Shown: positions 56,683-64,000 of the stretch, in pieces
Position numbering within the stretch: the stretch's first letter is position 1
Layout of the letters: every line of letters starts with the position of its first letter
Source: Thermoproteota archaeon
GTDB taxonomy: Archaea > Korarchaeota > Korarchaeia > Korarchaeales > Korarchaeaceae
Length of the DNA stretch: 64,000 nt
NCBI GenBank assembly: GCA_027492205.1
Contig: JAOZFN010000005.1
Span: 1-64,000 of the forward strand
Direction: 5' to 3'
The notes under the pieces: generated by a model
The model's database searches: none
What the model saw: the letters and a program-made list of their open reading frames with translations, nothing else
Told to the model about the DNA's origin: nothing
Translations under genes and position numbers: made by a program

Positions 56683-58260
56683 ATGAAGGTACTCTTGGTC
56701 GACGCGCTTGCTTCAGGCTCAGGCAGAAGGAGATCCTCCATTGACGTGATCGGGGCAGGGCCTAGGCAGATTGCCGGGATTCTAGAGACGTTCGGAATTG
56801 AATACAGGTTGGTCACCGCTGAGGACGCCCTGATATCCAAAGCTAGGGAGTTTGACGTCCTGATGGTCAGCGCCATGACCATGGACGCGCCGGCCGCTCG
56901 GCGGCTGGCGGCCCGCCATCGTAGGGCCGTCAAGGTCTTGGGTGGGCCGATAACCAACGACCCCACCGTCGTCTCTAGGCTAGGGTACGACTTCGGGATC
57001 TGGGGTGAGGGCGAGGCGGCGCTGGCGCGGGTAATTGAGGCTGGCGGACTTTCAGAACCGAGCCGCCTGACCCCCGATATCCCGAATTTGCTGCTGAACC
57101 GCGGGGGCAGAGTGGTGGCGGGACCGAGGAGAAGGTTAACCCCCGGTGAATTCAACTCTCTCTCACCGTCGACGGAGGCGGTCAGGCACTACAGATCCAG
57201 ACCCCACTACCGCTACGCACGGGTTTACGTTGAGGTCGAAAGGGGCTGTTCAAATTTCATTAGACCGGCGCTGACGGCAGATCGAAAAATCTGCGATGTC
57301 TGTGGAGCCTGTCTCGGAAGCAGGCCGCCGCTGGAGGTATGTCCCCAAGGGATACCCCCTGGATGCGGTTACTGCTCGATTCCAGCAACGTACGGTGCAC
57401 CCAAGTCCAAGGACGTCTCCAACGTTGTGCGCGAGGTCGAGAGCCTGATAGCGCTGGGCGCTCAGCGGATCATACTAAGCGGCGCCGACTTTCTCGATTA
57501 CGGGCGGGATCGGGAGGGAGGTGCGTTACACCCGTGTGAGCCGGGACCGAACCTGGGTGCCGTCGAGGATCTCCTGCGGTCAATAGCGTCAATACCGCAG
57601 GTGAGGGACGGCGAGGTCTACGTGGGGATTGAGAACGTTAAACCCTGTCTCTTGACCGACGAGGCGGTATCTCTGCTCTCGCACTACCTGCCAAACTCCG
57701 TCGTTCACGTGGGGATTGAGACGGGGGACGACCCTCACGCGAGGATCCTGGGGAGGCCCTGCAGCTCGACACTCGCTGAGGAGAGGGTTAAGGCGGCGGC
57801 GGAGGACGGCCTGAGGGTATACGCGTACTTCATCCACGGCCTCCCAGGGCAGTCGATGGCGACGGCTAGGGCTACCGTGGAGATGATGGAGAGGCTCTAC
57901 AGGGCCGGTGTCGAGAAATTCACCGTCTACAGGTTCAAGCCCCTCCCGGGTTCGGCCTTCGAGTCCCTTCAGCCGGGCCCACCTGCCAGAGAAGACAGGG
58001 CCTCTGCGCTCATAGAGTCAACGGCCAGGAGGCTCAACGTCGCCCGCAAGCGCGGGATGATGGGAAAGAGGCTCGAGGTCATCTTCTCGTCCAACTTCCA
58101 CAGGGGCGCCAGGGTGGCCTACCCGATCCGCGAGGGCCCAACTTGCCTAGTGAAAGGCGCTCCCAAGTCTGTCAGGGTTGGCGACAGGGGTTACGTCCTC
58201 GTGACGGGTCTCGTGTCGGATAGGGCGCTGCTGGCGGAGTTTCTCAACAAGGAGACTTGA
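56683..58260 (+). CDS. B12-binding-like / radical SAM protein with Cys-rich insertion and C-terminal TRAM-like tail
   Basis: MVSAMTMDAPAARRLA...VEVERGCSNFIRPALTADRKICDVCGACLGSRPPLEVCPQGIPPGCGYCSIPATYG. Confidence 0.85.
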   Translation: MKVLLVDALASGSGRRRSSIDVIGAGPRQIAGILETFGIEYRLVTAEDALISKAREFDVLMVSAMTMDAPAARRLAARHRRAVKVLGGPITNDPTVVSRLGYDFGIWGEGEAALARVIEAGGLSEPSRLTPDIPNLLLNRGGRVVAGPRRRLTPGEFNSLSPSTEAVRHYRSRPHYRYARVYVEVERGCSNFIRPALTADRKICDVCGACLGSRPPLEVCPQGIPPGCGYCSIPATYGAPKSKDVSNVVREVESLIALGAQRIILSGADFLDYGRDREGGALHPCEPGPNLGAVEDLLRSIASIPQVRDGEVYVGIENVKPCLLTDEAVSLLSHYLPNSVVHVGIETGDDPHARILGRPCSSTLAEERVKAAAEDGLRVYAYFIHGLPGQSMATARATVEMMERLYRAGVEKFTVYRFKPLPGSAFESLQPGPPAREDRASALIESTARRLNVARKRGMMGKRLEVIFSSNFHRGARVAYPIREGPTCLVKGAPKSVRVGDRGYVLVTGLVSDRALLAEFLNKET

Positions 58261-58266
58261 GCGAGG

Positions 58267-58343
58267 TGGTGGGGCCGCCGGGATTTGAACCCGGGACCAC
58301 CAGCGCCCCAGGCTGGCATCCTACCAAGCTAGACCACGGCCCC
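58267..58343 (-). tRNA. tRNA-Pro (GGG), CCA encoded
   Basis: Reverse complement GGGGCCGTGG...CCAGC-CTGGGGC-GCTGG...CCCGGGTTCAAATCCCGG. Confidence 0.94.
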
Positions 58344-58407
58344 ACGGCCAAACCATCTCGTCCCAGCTCTGGTTATAAACAGTTTGTCTGAGCCGGTCTG
58401 ATCTGCG

Positions 58408-58836
58408 TCAGGTTAGAGGGCCTCGCTTTCCCCTAGGACCATATGCCCACGCCTCTTTGAAGACCCTGTCTGCCACTATGAGAACGTAAGCTTCAGTCTC
58501 CGGTCTCGCAATGAGAAACCTCCCGTCTAACATTTGGTGCGGCCACTTCCTGCTCGCCACACTTCGATAGGGCAGCCATCTAACTCTGTAGAACCTCTTC
58601 TCCACATACACTCTAGCCCTCGTGGCGGGTAGGGGCAGCTTCTTCCAGGCGCCAATGCCCTCGGCATCCCACAGGACTATCTCGCTGGCCCTCTCGCCAG
58701 AGGCTGTAGTCGCTTTCCTGGAGTACCTCGCGATTCTGACAACCCCGACGGAGTAAACCCGATCGAGCCTGTACTCTCCGACTGGTATGAGCTTGCCGCG
58801 CCCGTCTTTGAATCTGTCACTGTAGGGAAGAGGCAC
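58408..58836 (-). CDS. Hypothetical protein
   Basis: 142-aa ORF with no competing better ORF; no family recognised. Confidence 0.5.
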   Translation of the reverse strand: MPLPYSDRFKDGRGKLIPVGEYRLDRVYSVGVVRIARYSRKATTASGERASEIVLWDAEGIGAWKKLPLPATRARVYVEKRFYRVRWLPYRSVASRKWPHQMLDGRFLIARPETEAYVLIVADRVFKEAWAYGPRGKRGPLT

Positions 58837-59081
58837 TTAGACCTTCCATTTGGCGTAACTATAAATCCTAGGGTTCTGTAGACGAATGCAAACACGCCTA
58901 ACGAAGTAAAACGTCTAGAGGACGAGGTTCAACCCACACTTTTGATGAACTCCCCATTTGAATGCTTATGTCCAATCCTGGGATTGCAGAGGGGACGCTA
59001 ATCTGAAGTGAATTCAGAGAAAACTTCCCCAAAGAGACACCGGTCTCACTAGATGCGGCATTCATAGTTTTGAGGTTTCCG

Positions 59082-59321
59082 ATGAAGTCAAGTAAAAGGA
59101 ACCGAGGCCCTAGCCCCTTTACAACGGGCGCGCTGGTGTCGGCCGTCATCGCATCCCTCCCCGAACCAAACGGGTGGATAAAGGGCTTGACAGTCCTGTC
59201 ACTTGCAACCGTCTTGGGCGTCACCTTCACTGGGAACGTGACGGAAGGGCTCTTGGAGTCCCTGCTGGGGGCATTCACTTCTGGGGCCATAACCCGCCTC
59301 CTGCAGTCGCTGGGTAGGTAG
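59082..59321 (+). CDS. Small hydrophobic hypothetical protein
   Basis: TTGALVSAVIASLPEPNGWIKGLTVLSLATVLGVTFTGNVTEGLLESLLGAF; Gly/Leu-rich. Confidence 0.35.
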   Translation: MKSSKRNRGPSPFTTGALVSAVIASLPEPNGWIKGLTVLSLATVLGVTFTGNVTEGLLESLLGAFTSGAITRLLQSLGR

Positions 59322-59371
59322 CAGAGTCGACGCGCATGCGGCCCACGGCCGGCCGGGCCTGCTGAAGGCCT

Positions 59372-59417
59372 AAAGTTCTTTATAACACATACGAAAGTTT
59401 TATATAGCGAAAACTTT
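59372..59417 (+). promoter_or_regulatory. TFB promoter: two TATA-like boxes plus 8-bp inverted repeat AAAGTTTT-N8-AAAACTTT
   Basis: aaagttctttataacacatacgaaagttttatatagcgaaaacttt. Confidence 0.75.
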
Positions 59418-59425
59418 GAAAATGG

Positions 59426-60418
59426 ATGGTGGGGGATCCCTTGGAGGGTGGCCGGAAGAGCGATAAGGAGAGCCTGTTTACTGAGGTAAAGTTTACCTGT
59501 CCCCGCTGCGGGAGCGATCAGATAATCAAGGACCCGAACACTGGGGAGCTGGTCTGCGCGAGCTGTGGGTTGATTCTAAGCACGGGTATGGTTGATACGG
59601 ATAAGGACTGGAGGGCCTTCGACGCCGATGAGTACATGGATAGGGCGCACACCGGGGCCCCAGTAACCCCAACCCGATCCGGATACGGCCTAGACTCCGA
59701 CATCGCCATGACCAGCGGATTGAGCAGGAAGTCCGTTCAGACCCTCAGGAGGACCCACAGGCACGTCAGCGATGCTAGGGAAAAGGCGGTGGAGCCAGCC
59801 CTCAGGAAGATAAGACTCGCGGCCGAGACCCTGAACCTGCCTCCTGAGACCGTGGAGGACGCCGCCATGCTCTATCGGAAGGCGGCCGGTGAGGGTCTGG
59901 TGAAGGGTAGGAGCATGGACGCCATGGTGGCCGCCGTGATCTATGCGGCGTGCAGGAGGACGGACGTGCCTCGGTCGCTGGAAGAGGTCGCCTCACTCTT
60001 CAACTTGAAGGAGAAGGAGGTGGGAAGGAGCTTTCGCTTCCTGTTCAGGAAGCTGGGCATAAGGATACCGCCTCCCAAGCCGGAGAACTTCGTCTACGCA
60101 ATATGCGCCAAGCTGGGGCTGCCCGAGAGGGTGGCTACCCAGGCCATCAGGATACTGAAGATAGCCCGTCAGCAGGGGGCGACTATGGGGAGGGAGCCCG
60201 TCGGCGTCGCGGCGGCTGCCATATACATGGCCAGCCAGGAGTTCGGTGAGCACAAGACTCAGAGGGAGCTTGCTCAGGCCGCGGGCGTCACCGAGGTCAC
60301 GGTCCGAAACAGGTACAAGGAACTCCTCGCCAAGGTCCACAAGCTCTGGCTGGAGCAGCTTCCGGAGGACCTGAAGAAGCAGATGGCCTCCTTCCGCGAG
60401 TCAGCCGAGGGTCAGTAG
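59426..60418 (+). CDS. tfb: Transcription initiation factor TFB
   Basis: CPRCGSDQIIKDPNTGELVCASCGLIL zinc ribbon; AAAAIYMASQEFGEHKTQRELAQAAGVTEVTVRNRYKEL. Confidence 0.97.
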   Translation: MVGDPLEGGRKSDKESLFTEVKFTCPRCGSDQIIKDPNTGELVCASCGLILSTGMVDTDKDWRAFDADEYMDRAHTGAPVTPTRSGYGLDSDIAMTSGLSRKSVQTLRRTHRHVSDAREKAVEPALRKIRLAAETLNLPPETVEDAAMLYRKAAGEGLVKGRSMDAMVAAVIYAACRRTDVPRSLEEVASLFNLKEKEVGRSFRFLFRKLGIRIPPPKPENFVYAICAKLGLPERVATQAIRILKIARQQGATMGREPVGVAAAAIYMASQEFGEHKTQRELAQAAGVTEVTVRNRYKELLAKVHKLWLEQLPEDLKKQMASFRESAEGQ

Positions 60419-60472
60419 GCGAGACGACAGGTTTTTACACCATGAGGTCTTGCCCCTCGAGAGGAGGCTAAG

Positions 60473-60616
60473 ATGTACGTCTGCCTCAGGTGCGGGTACG
60501 TCTTCACGAAGGAGGAGATGGAGGAGTACTTCAATGTCTTCAAGTGTCCGAGGTGCGGCTACAGGATCCTCCGAAAGGTGAGGAGAGAGACTCCTAAGAG
60601 AGTTAAGGCAATCTGA
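60473..60616 (+). CDS. rpoP: DNA-directed RNA polymerase subunit P (Rpb12)
   Basis: 47-aa MYVCLRCGYVFTKEEMEEYFNVFKCPRCGYRILRKVRRETPKRVKAI; absent from the supplied ORF list (too short). Confidence 0.93.
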   Translation: MYVCLRCGYVFTKEEMEEYFNVFKCPRCGYRILRKVRRETPKRVKAI

Positions 60617-60619
60617 GGG

Positions 60620-61255
60620 GTGATACCGAAGATGCCCGACGTTAAAGGGCCCCTCAAGGAATTACTGATGCTGGCAGCGGTCGCCGCCCTCCTCTTCCTG
60701 TTCTTTCGAGTAGTGCTTCCCCGGGCCATGGGGGTCGATTCCCCGATCACCGTAGTTCACGGTCCTTCAATGGAGCCGACGTATGAGGATGGGGACATCC
60801 TCTTGGTGAAGCACGTCGATCCGAGTAGCCTCAAGGTCGGCGACGTGATAGTTTTCCTGAATCCCAACGTGCCCCAGTGCAAGTCGGATCCAGACTTCTC
60901 ACCGAGGTGCAGGATCGTCCACAGGATAGTTGGAATAGAGACTGAGGGAGATAGGCTCTACTTCGTAACCCAGGGGGACAACCCGGTCACCAATCCCAGG
61001 CCGGACTGGGGCAGGGTGCCGCCTGAACTTATCCTGGGGGTTCCCGTCCTCCACATAGCGGTCCCTCAGATGGGGCATCTCCTCCTCTTCCTGCAGAAAC
61101 CACTAGTCAGGGTGGCAATAGCGTCGGCACTGGTCTTGTTAATCGTGTGGGACTTCCTGGCGTCCGCTAAGGAAGAAGGCGAGCAGACGCAGGAGTCTGA
61201 ACCGGGGTTCAGCGATGAATCTCACCATGGAGACCCGTCGCGCCTCCCTGAGTGA
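60620..61255 (+). CDS. Signal peptidase I (archaeal type)
   Basis: VVHGPSMEPTYEDGDILLVKHV...CRIVHRIVGIE...TQGDNPVTNP. Confidence 0.92.
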   Translation: MIPKMPDVKGPLKELLMLAAVAALLFLFFRVVLPRAMGVDSPITVVHGPSMEPTYEDGDILLVKHVDPSSLKVGDVIVFLNPNVPQCKSDPDFSPRCRIVHRIVGIETEGDRLYFVTQGDNPVTNPRPDWGRVPPELILGVPVLHIAVPQMGHLLLFLQKPLVRVAIASALVLLIVWDFLASAKEEGEQTQESEPGFSDESHHGDPSRLPE

Positions 61256-61256
61256 T

Positions 61257-61276
61257 TTATAAAGGAGCCTTTATAA
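61257..61276. promoter_or_regulatory. TBP promoter: perfect inverted repeat TTATAAAGG-AG-CCTTTATAA built of two TATA elements
   Basis: Read directly, 22 bp before the tbp ATG. Confidence 0.85.
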
Positions 61277-61297
61277 GGCCCGACAGAGGTTTCTGGA

Positions 61298-61915
61298 ATG
61301 CCCCCCGATAAGGAAAAGCAGGGAGAGGTCGTCGCGGGGATCAGGTTTCCACGTGAACCCGAGATTAACATCCAGAACGTCGTGTCCTCCGCTGACATTA
61401 GGCAGAAGCTGAACCTCAAGGAAATAGCTCAGAAGATCAAGGAGTCGAGGTACGAACCCAACAAGTTCCCGGGTCTGGTACTCAAACTCAAGGAGCCAAA
61501 GGCCGCCCTTCTGGTTTTCAGCAGCGGGAAGTTCGTGTGCACGGGGACGAAATCTGTCGAGGAGTCCGCCCTGGCCGTCAATAAGGCCATCGACCTCATG
61601 AAGCAGCACGGCATCAAGATCAGCAACAGACCCCTGGTCAGGGCCGAGAACATCGTCGCGTCCGCGAAGCTGTTCCTCAAGGTTGACATAGAGAGGTTGG
61701 CCATGGAGCAGCCCAACACTCTCTACGAGCCGGAGCAGTTTCCGGGACTCATATACAGGATGGACGATCCGCCGGTGGTGTTTCTGGTCTTTGCCTCCGG
61801 GAGCTTGGTGTGTACCGGAGCCAAGAAGGAGGCGGACGTTAGGAGGGCGGTCTACAAGCTGAGGAGGGTGTTGGCAGAGGGCGGATACTTCATAACTGAA
61901 GAGGGCGTCGGTTGA
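61298..61915 (+). CDS. tbp: TATA-box-binding protein
   Basis: Two repeats ...NKFPGLVLKLKEPKAALLVFSSGKFVCTGTKS / EQFPGLIYRMDDPPVVFLVFASGSLVCTGAKK. Confidence 0.98.
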   Translation: MPPDKEKQGEVVAGIRFPREPEINIQNVVSSADIRQKLNLKEIAQKIKESRYEPNKFPGLVLKLKEPKAALLVFSSGKFVCTGTKSVEESALAVNKAIDLMKQHGIKISNRPLVRAENIVASAKLFLKVDIERLAMEQPNTLYEPEQFPGLIYRMDDPPVVFLVFASGSLVCTGAKKEADVRRAVYKLRRVLAEGGYFITEEGVG

Positions 61916-61922
61916 GGGGGCT

Positions 61923-62558
61923 ATGACGCTGCAGCTCACCGACGAGGAGGGCGGGTACCTAGTTAGGCTTGCTAGGCGGGCCATTACCCTCTTCTTAACC
62001 GAGGGAAAGACCCCTGAGGAGCAACCACCCAACCCCAGGCTCCAAGAGAAGGCGGGGGCGTTCGTCACGCTGAAGACCTATCCAGAGGGACGCCTGAGGG
62101 GGTGCATAGGCTATCCGGAACCCACCCTCCCTCTCTACCGAGCAGTCATTCAGGCAGCCATATCCGCGGCCACGCAGGATCCTAGGTTCTATCCAGTGAC
62201 GCCGGGAGAGCTCCCTAACATCACGGTGGAGGTCAGCGTTCTAACGCCGCCAGAGCCGCTCAGAGTGGACGACAGGAGGGAGCTGCCCGGCCTCATAAGG
62301 GTGGGTCGGGATGGCCTGATCATTCAAGCCGGACATTGGAGCGGTCTCCTCCTACCCCAGGTCCCGGTCGAGTGGGGCTGGGACTCCAGAGAATTCTTGG
62401 ACCAGACCTGCGTGAAGGCCGGGTTGCCGCCAGGCTGCTGGATGAGACCCGATGTGGAGGTGTTCAGGTTCACCGCCATAGTGTTCGCGGAGGAAAAACC
62501 CATGGGGAGGGTGGTTCGAGAGAGGCTGACGGCGGGCGAGGGTCATGGGTTGCGATAG
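61923..62558 (+). CDS. AMMECR1-domain protein
   Basis: GAFVTLKTYPEGRLRGCIGYPEPTLPLYRAVIQAAISAATQDPRF. Confidence 0.95.
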   Translation: MTLQLTDEEGGYLVRLARRAITLFLTEGKTPEEQPPNPRLQEKAGAFVTLKTYPEGRLRGCIGYPEPTLPLYRAVIQAAISAATQDPRFYPVTPGELPNITVEVSVLTPPEPLRVDDRRELPGLIRVGRDGLIIQAGHWSGLLLPQVPVEWGWDSREFLDQTCVKAGLPPGCWMRPDVEVFRFTAIVFAEEKPMGRVVRERLTAGEGHGLR

Positions 62559-63085
62559 GCTCGGTCTATCGCCCACCTCATCTCATTGACCAGCTTGTCC
62601 ATCTCGTCCGCTGGAACGCCCCTCACGACTATGCGCCTAAGTGCCCCATCCTCTGCCTCTATGTTGTAAGCGACCCCGGGGGACGATCTCCTCAGCTCTC
62701 TCAGCCTTCTAGTGAGCCACCCTATGGGACCAGAGTCGGCCCTGACGTCCCCTTCCGTCTCAAGTATGAGGATGCCCTTCGCTCTATTGACCAGTATTCT
62801 CCCAATCCTCTCCTCTCCGGAGAGGATCTCCCTCTCCTCGACCTCCTGCGGTGATGGAGGCTCCAGGCGTTCCTCGACCTTTGTACCCTCCTCGGGGACT
62901 GCGGCAGGCGACGTTAACGTGTCGGCGGTAGTTATTGTCGCCTCCAATAGGATGTCATCGAGGGCGTCCAGCATCGACCGCAGCCTCAATAGCTCCTTCT
63001 CCAGCTCGTCTATCCTGGTCTTCAACATGTTTCTGAGCTCAAGGAGATTTCTCATCCTATCTTCTCTTTTCAAGCCTAACCCCAT
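62543..63085 (-). CDS. Coiled-coil hypothetical protein
   Basis: LLELRNMLKTRIDELEKELLRLRSMLDALDDILLEA; adjoins lysS in the same direction. Confidence 0.65.
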   Translation of the reverse strand: MGLGLKREDRMRNLLELRNMLKTRIDELEKELLRLRSMLDALDDILLEATITTADTLTSPAAVPEEGTKVEERLEPPSPQEVEEREILSGEERIGRILVNRAKGILILETEGDVRADSGPIGWLTRRLRELRRSSPGVAYNIEAEDGALRRIVVRGVPADEMDKLVNEMRWAIDRAYRNP

Positions 63086-63089
63086 CCTC

Positions 63090-64000
63090 TCAAGAATAGT
63101 TTGAGATTGACTTGCGTATTAAGGACTTGGCCCTCTCAACCCCCAGACGCTTCATAAGCGGGCCAAGCCTCGGCCCACTCTTGGCGCCCACCAGTAGCGT
63201 GTAGACGGCCGAGAAGAACTCCTTCGGCTTCACTCCACTGGACCTGCAGACCTCGAAGGCGCGGGACTGAATTTCCTCAGCATCCATGCCCTCGTCGATC
63301 TCAGCGAGAAATTTCTCTATGGCCGCCAGGACCTCGGGGCTCAGCTCGGGCCTCTCCTCGATGAACCTGGACTTGATGTCCCTGACGTAGTTCAGGGCCC
63401 TCTTGAACCACTCCCTGAACGTCTGATCCGTCAGGAGCGAGCCAGATTCAATTTCGTAGTACTCGGACACGAATTCCACCACGGCAGAGAGGAGCTCCTC
63501 TTCCTTCATCTCCCTCCAGGGGAGCAGCTCCACGATGTTGATGAGCGACCTGAAAGCATACTTGGGGGGCTGCGGAACCTCCCTCAGCAGGTACGCGTAC
63601 TCTACGAGTCTCTTTACGGTGATCCTGTCCCTCTCGGAGGGTATCCTGTCCAGGTTCCAGTAGAGCCTGAGGTGCCTCTCCAGGTCCTCGACGTACTCGG
63701 GCGCCCTCTCTAGGGAGATCGCGCGGGTCCCCCTGTACCTCTTGAACATCAGGAGCCTCAGGCTCTCGGGCGGCGCGTAGCGGAGCCAGTCCTGGGGGGT
63801 GATGACGTTCCCCTTGGACTTTGAGATCTTCTCTCCGGTCGCGTCGAGGAACATCTCGTACCTTATCGTCAGGGGCGGCTCGAATCCAAGGACTTCCCTG
63901 GCGATCCTCTGATTCACCCTGAAGCTGTCGGCGATGTCCTTGCCGTGTGGCTCGAACACGACTCCCAGCGCGGCCCACCTGGCGGCGAACTCCCCCCACT
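63090..64000 (-). CDS. lysS: Class I lysyl-tRNA synthetase (C-terminal part; 5' end beyond window)
   Basis: WGEFAARWAALGVVFEPHGKDIADSFRV...EKISKSKGNVITPQDWLRYAPPESLRLLMFKR. Confidence 0.92.
   Translation of the reverse strand, partial: WGEFAARWAALGVVFEPHGKDIADSFRVNQRIAREVLGFEPPLTIRYEMFLDATGEKISKSKGNVITPQDWLRYAPPESLRLLMFKRYRGTRAISLERAPEYVEDLERHLRLYWNLDRIPSERDRITVKRLVEYAYLLREVPQPPKYAFRSLINIVELLPWREMKEEELLSAVVEFVSEYYEIESGSLLTDQTFREWFKRALNYVRDIKSRFIEERPELSPEVLAAIEKFLAEIDEGMDAEEIQSRAFEVCRSSGVKPKEFFSAVYTLLVGAKSGPRLGPLMKRLGVERAKSLIRKSISNYS

Noticed and set aside
1-64000. CRISPR arrays, rRNA, transposons, integrases
   Set aside because: No regularly spaced repeats, rRNA signatures or transposase motifs were seen in either strand's ORFs; the only mobile-type element is the MCM intein.

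Overview
This 64-kb, GC-rich, densely packed window is chromosomal DNA of an archaeon, most likely a thermophilic TACK lineage with Korarchaeota as a guess. The lineage inference rests on a class I LysRS, an Rpb8-like subunit, a GINS-MCM pair, TYW1, an archaeosine TGT and a CTP-type riboflavin kinase. Nearly all of it is informational or housekeeping coding sequence. The main blocks are: an exosome / RNase P / proteasome / ribosomal superoperon (3.2-10.2 kb); Orc1/Cdc6 and RFC; a ribosomal / aIF5B / aIF2-gamma block; GINS-MCM-Hel308; and a TFB-RpoP-TBP segment. Seven tRNAs are readable, one (Gly) with a probable 15-nt intron. I found no CRISPR array, transposase or rRNA. The most interesting items are: an intein in the MCM Walker A motif with a decayed homing-endonuclease domain; a TFIIB-like protein without a zinc ribbon, overlapping a membrane-anchored HerA-like ATPase and next to a probable Rpb8; a proteasome beta subunit whose N-terminal Thr is out of register; a perfect inverted repeat made of two TATA boxes at the TBP promoter, and an inverted repeat over the TFB TATA box; a 16-bp palindrome upstream of a small wHTH gene; a transmembrane wHTH regulator; and a radical SAM protein with a Cys-rich insertion. 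Product names come from reading translated motifs by eye. No database search was run.
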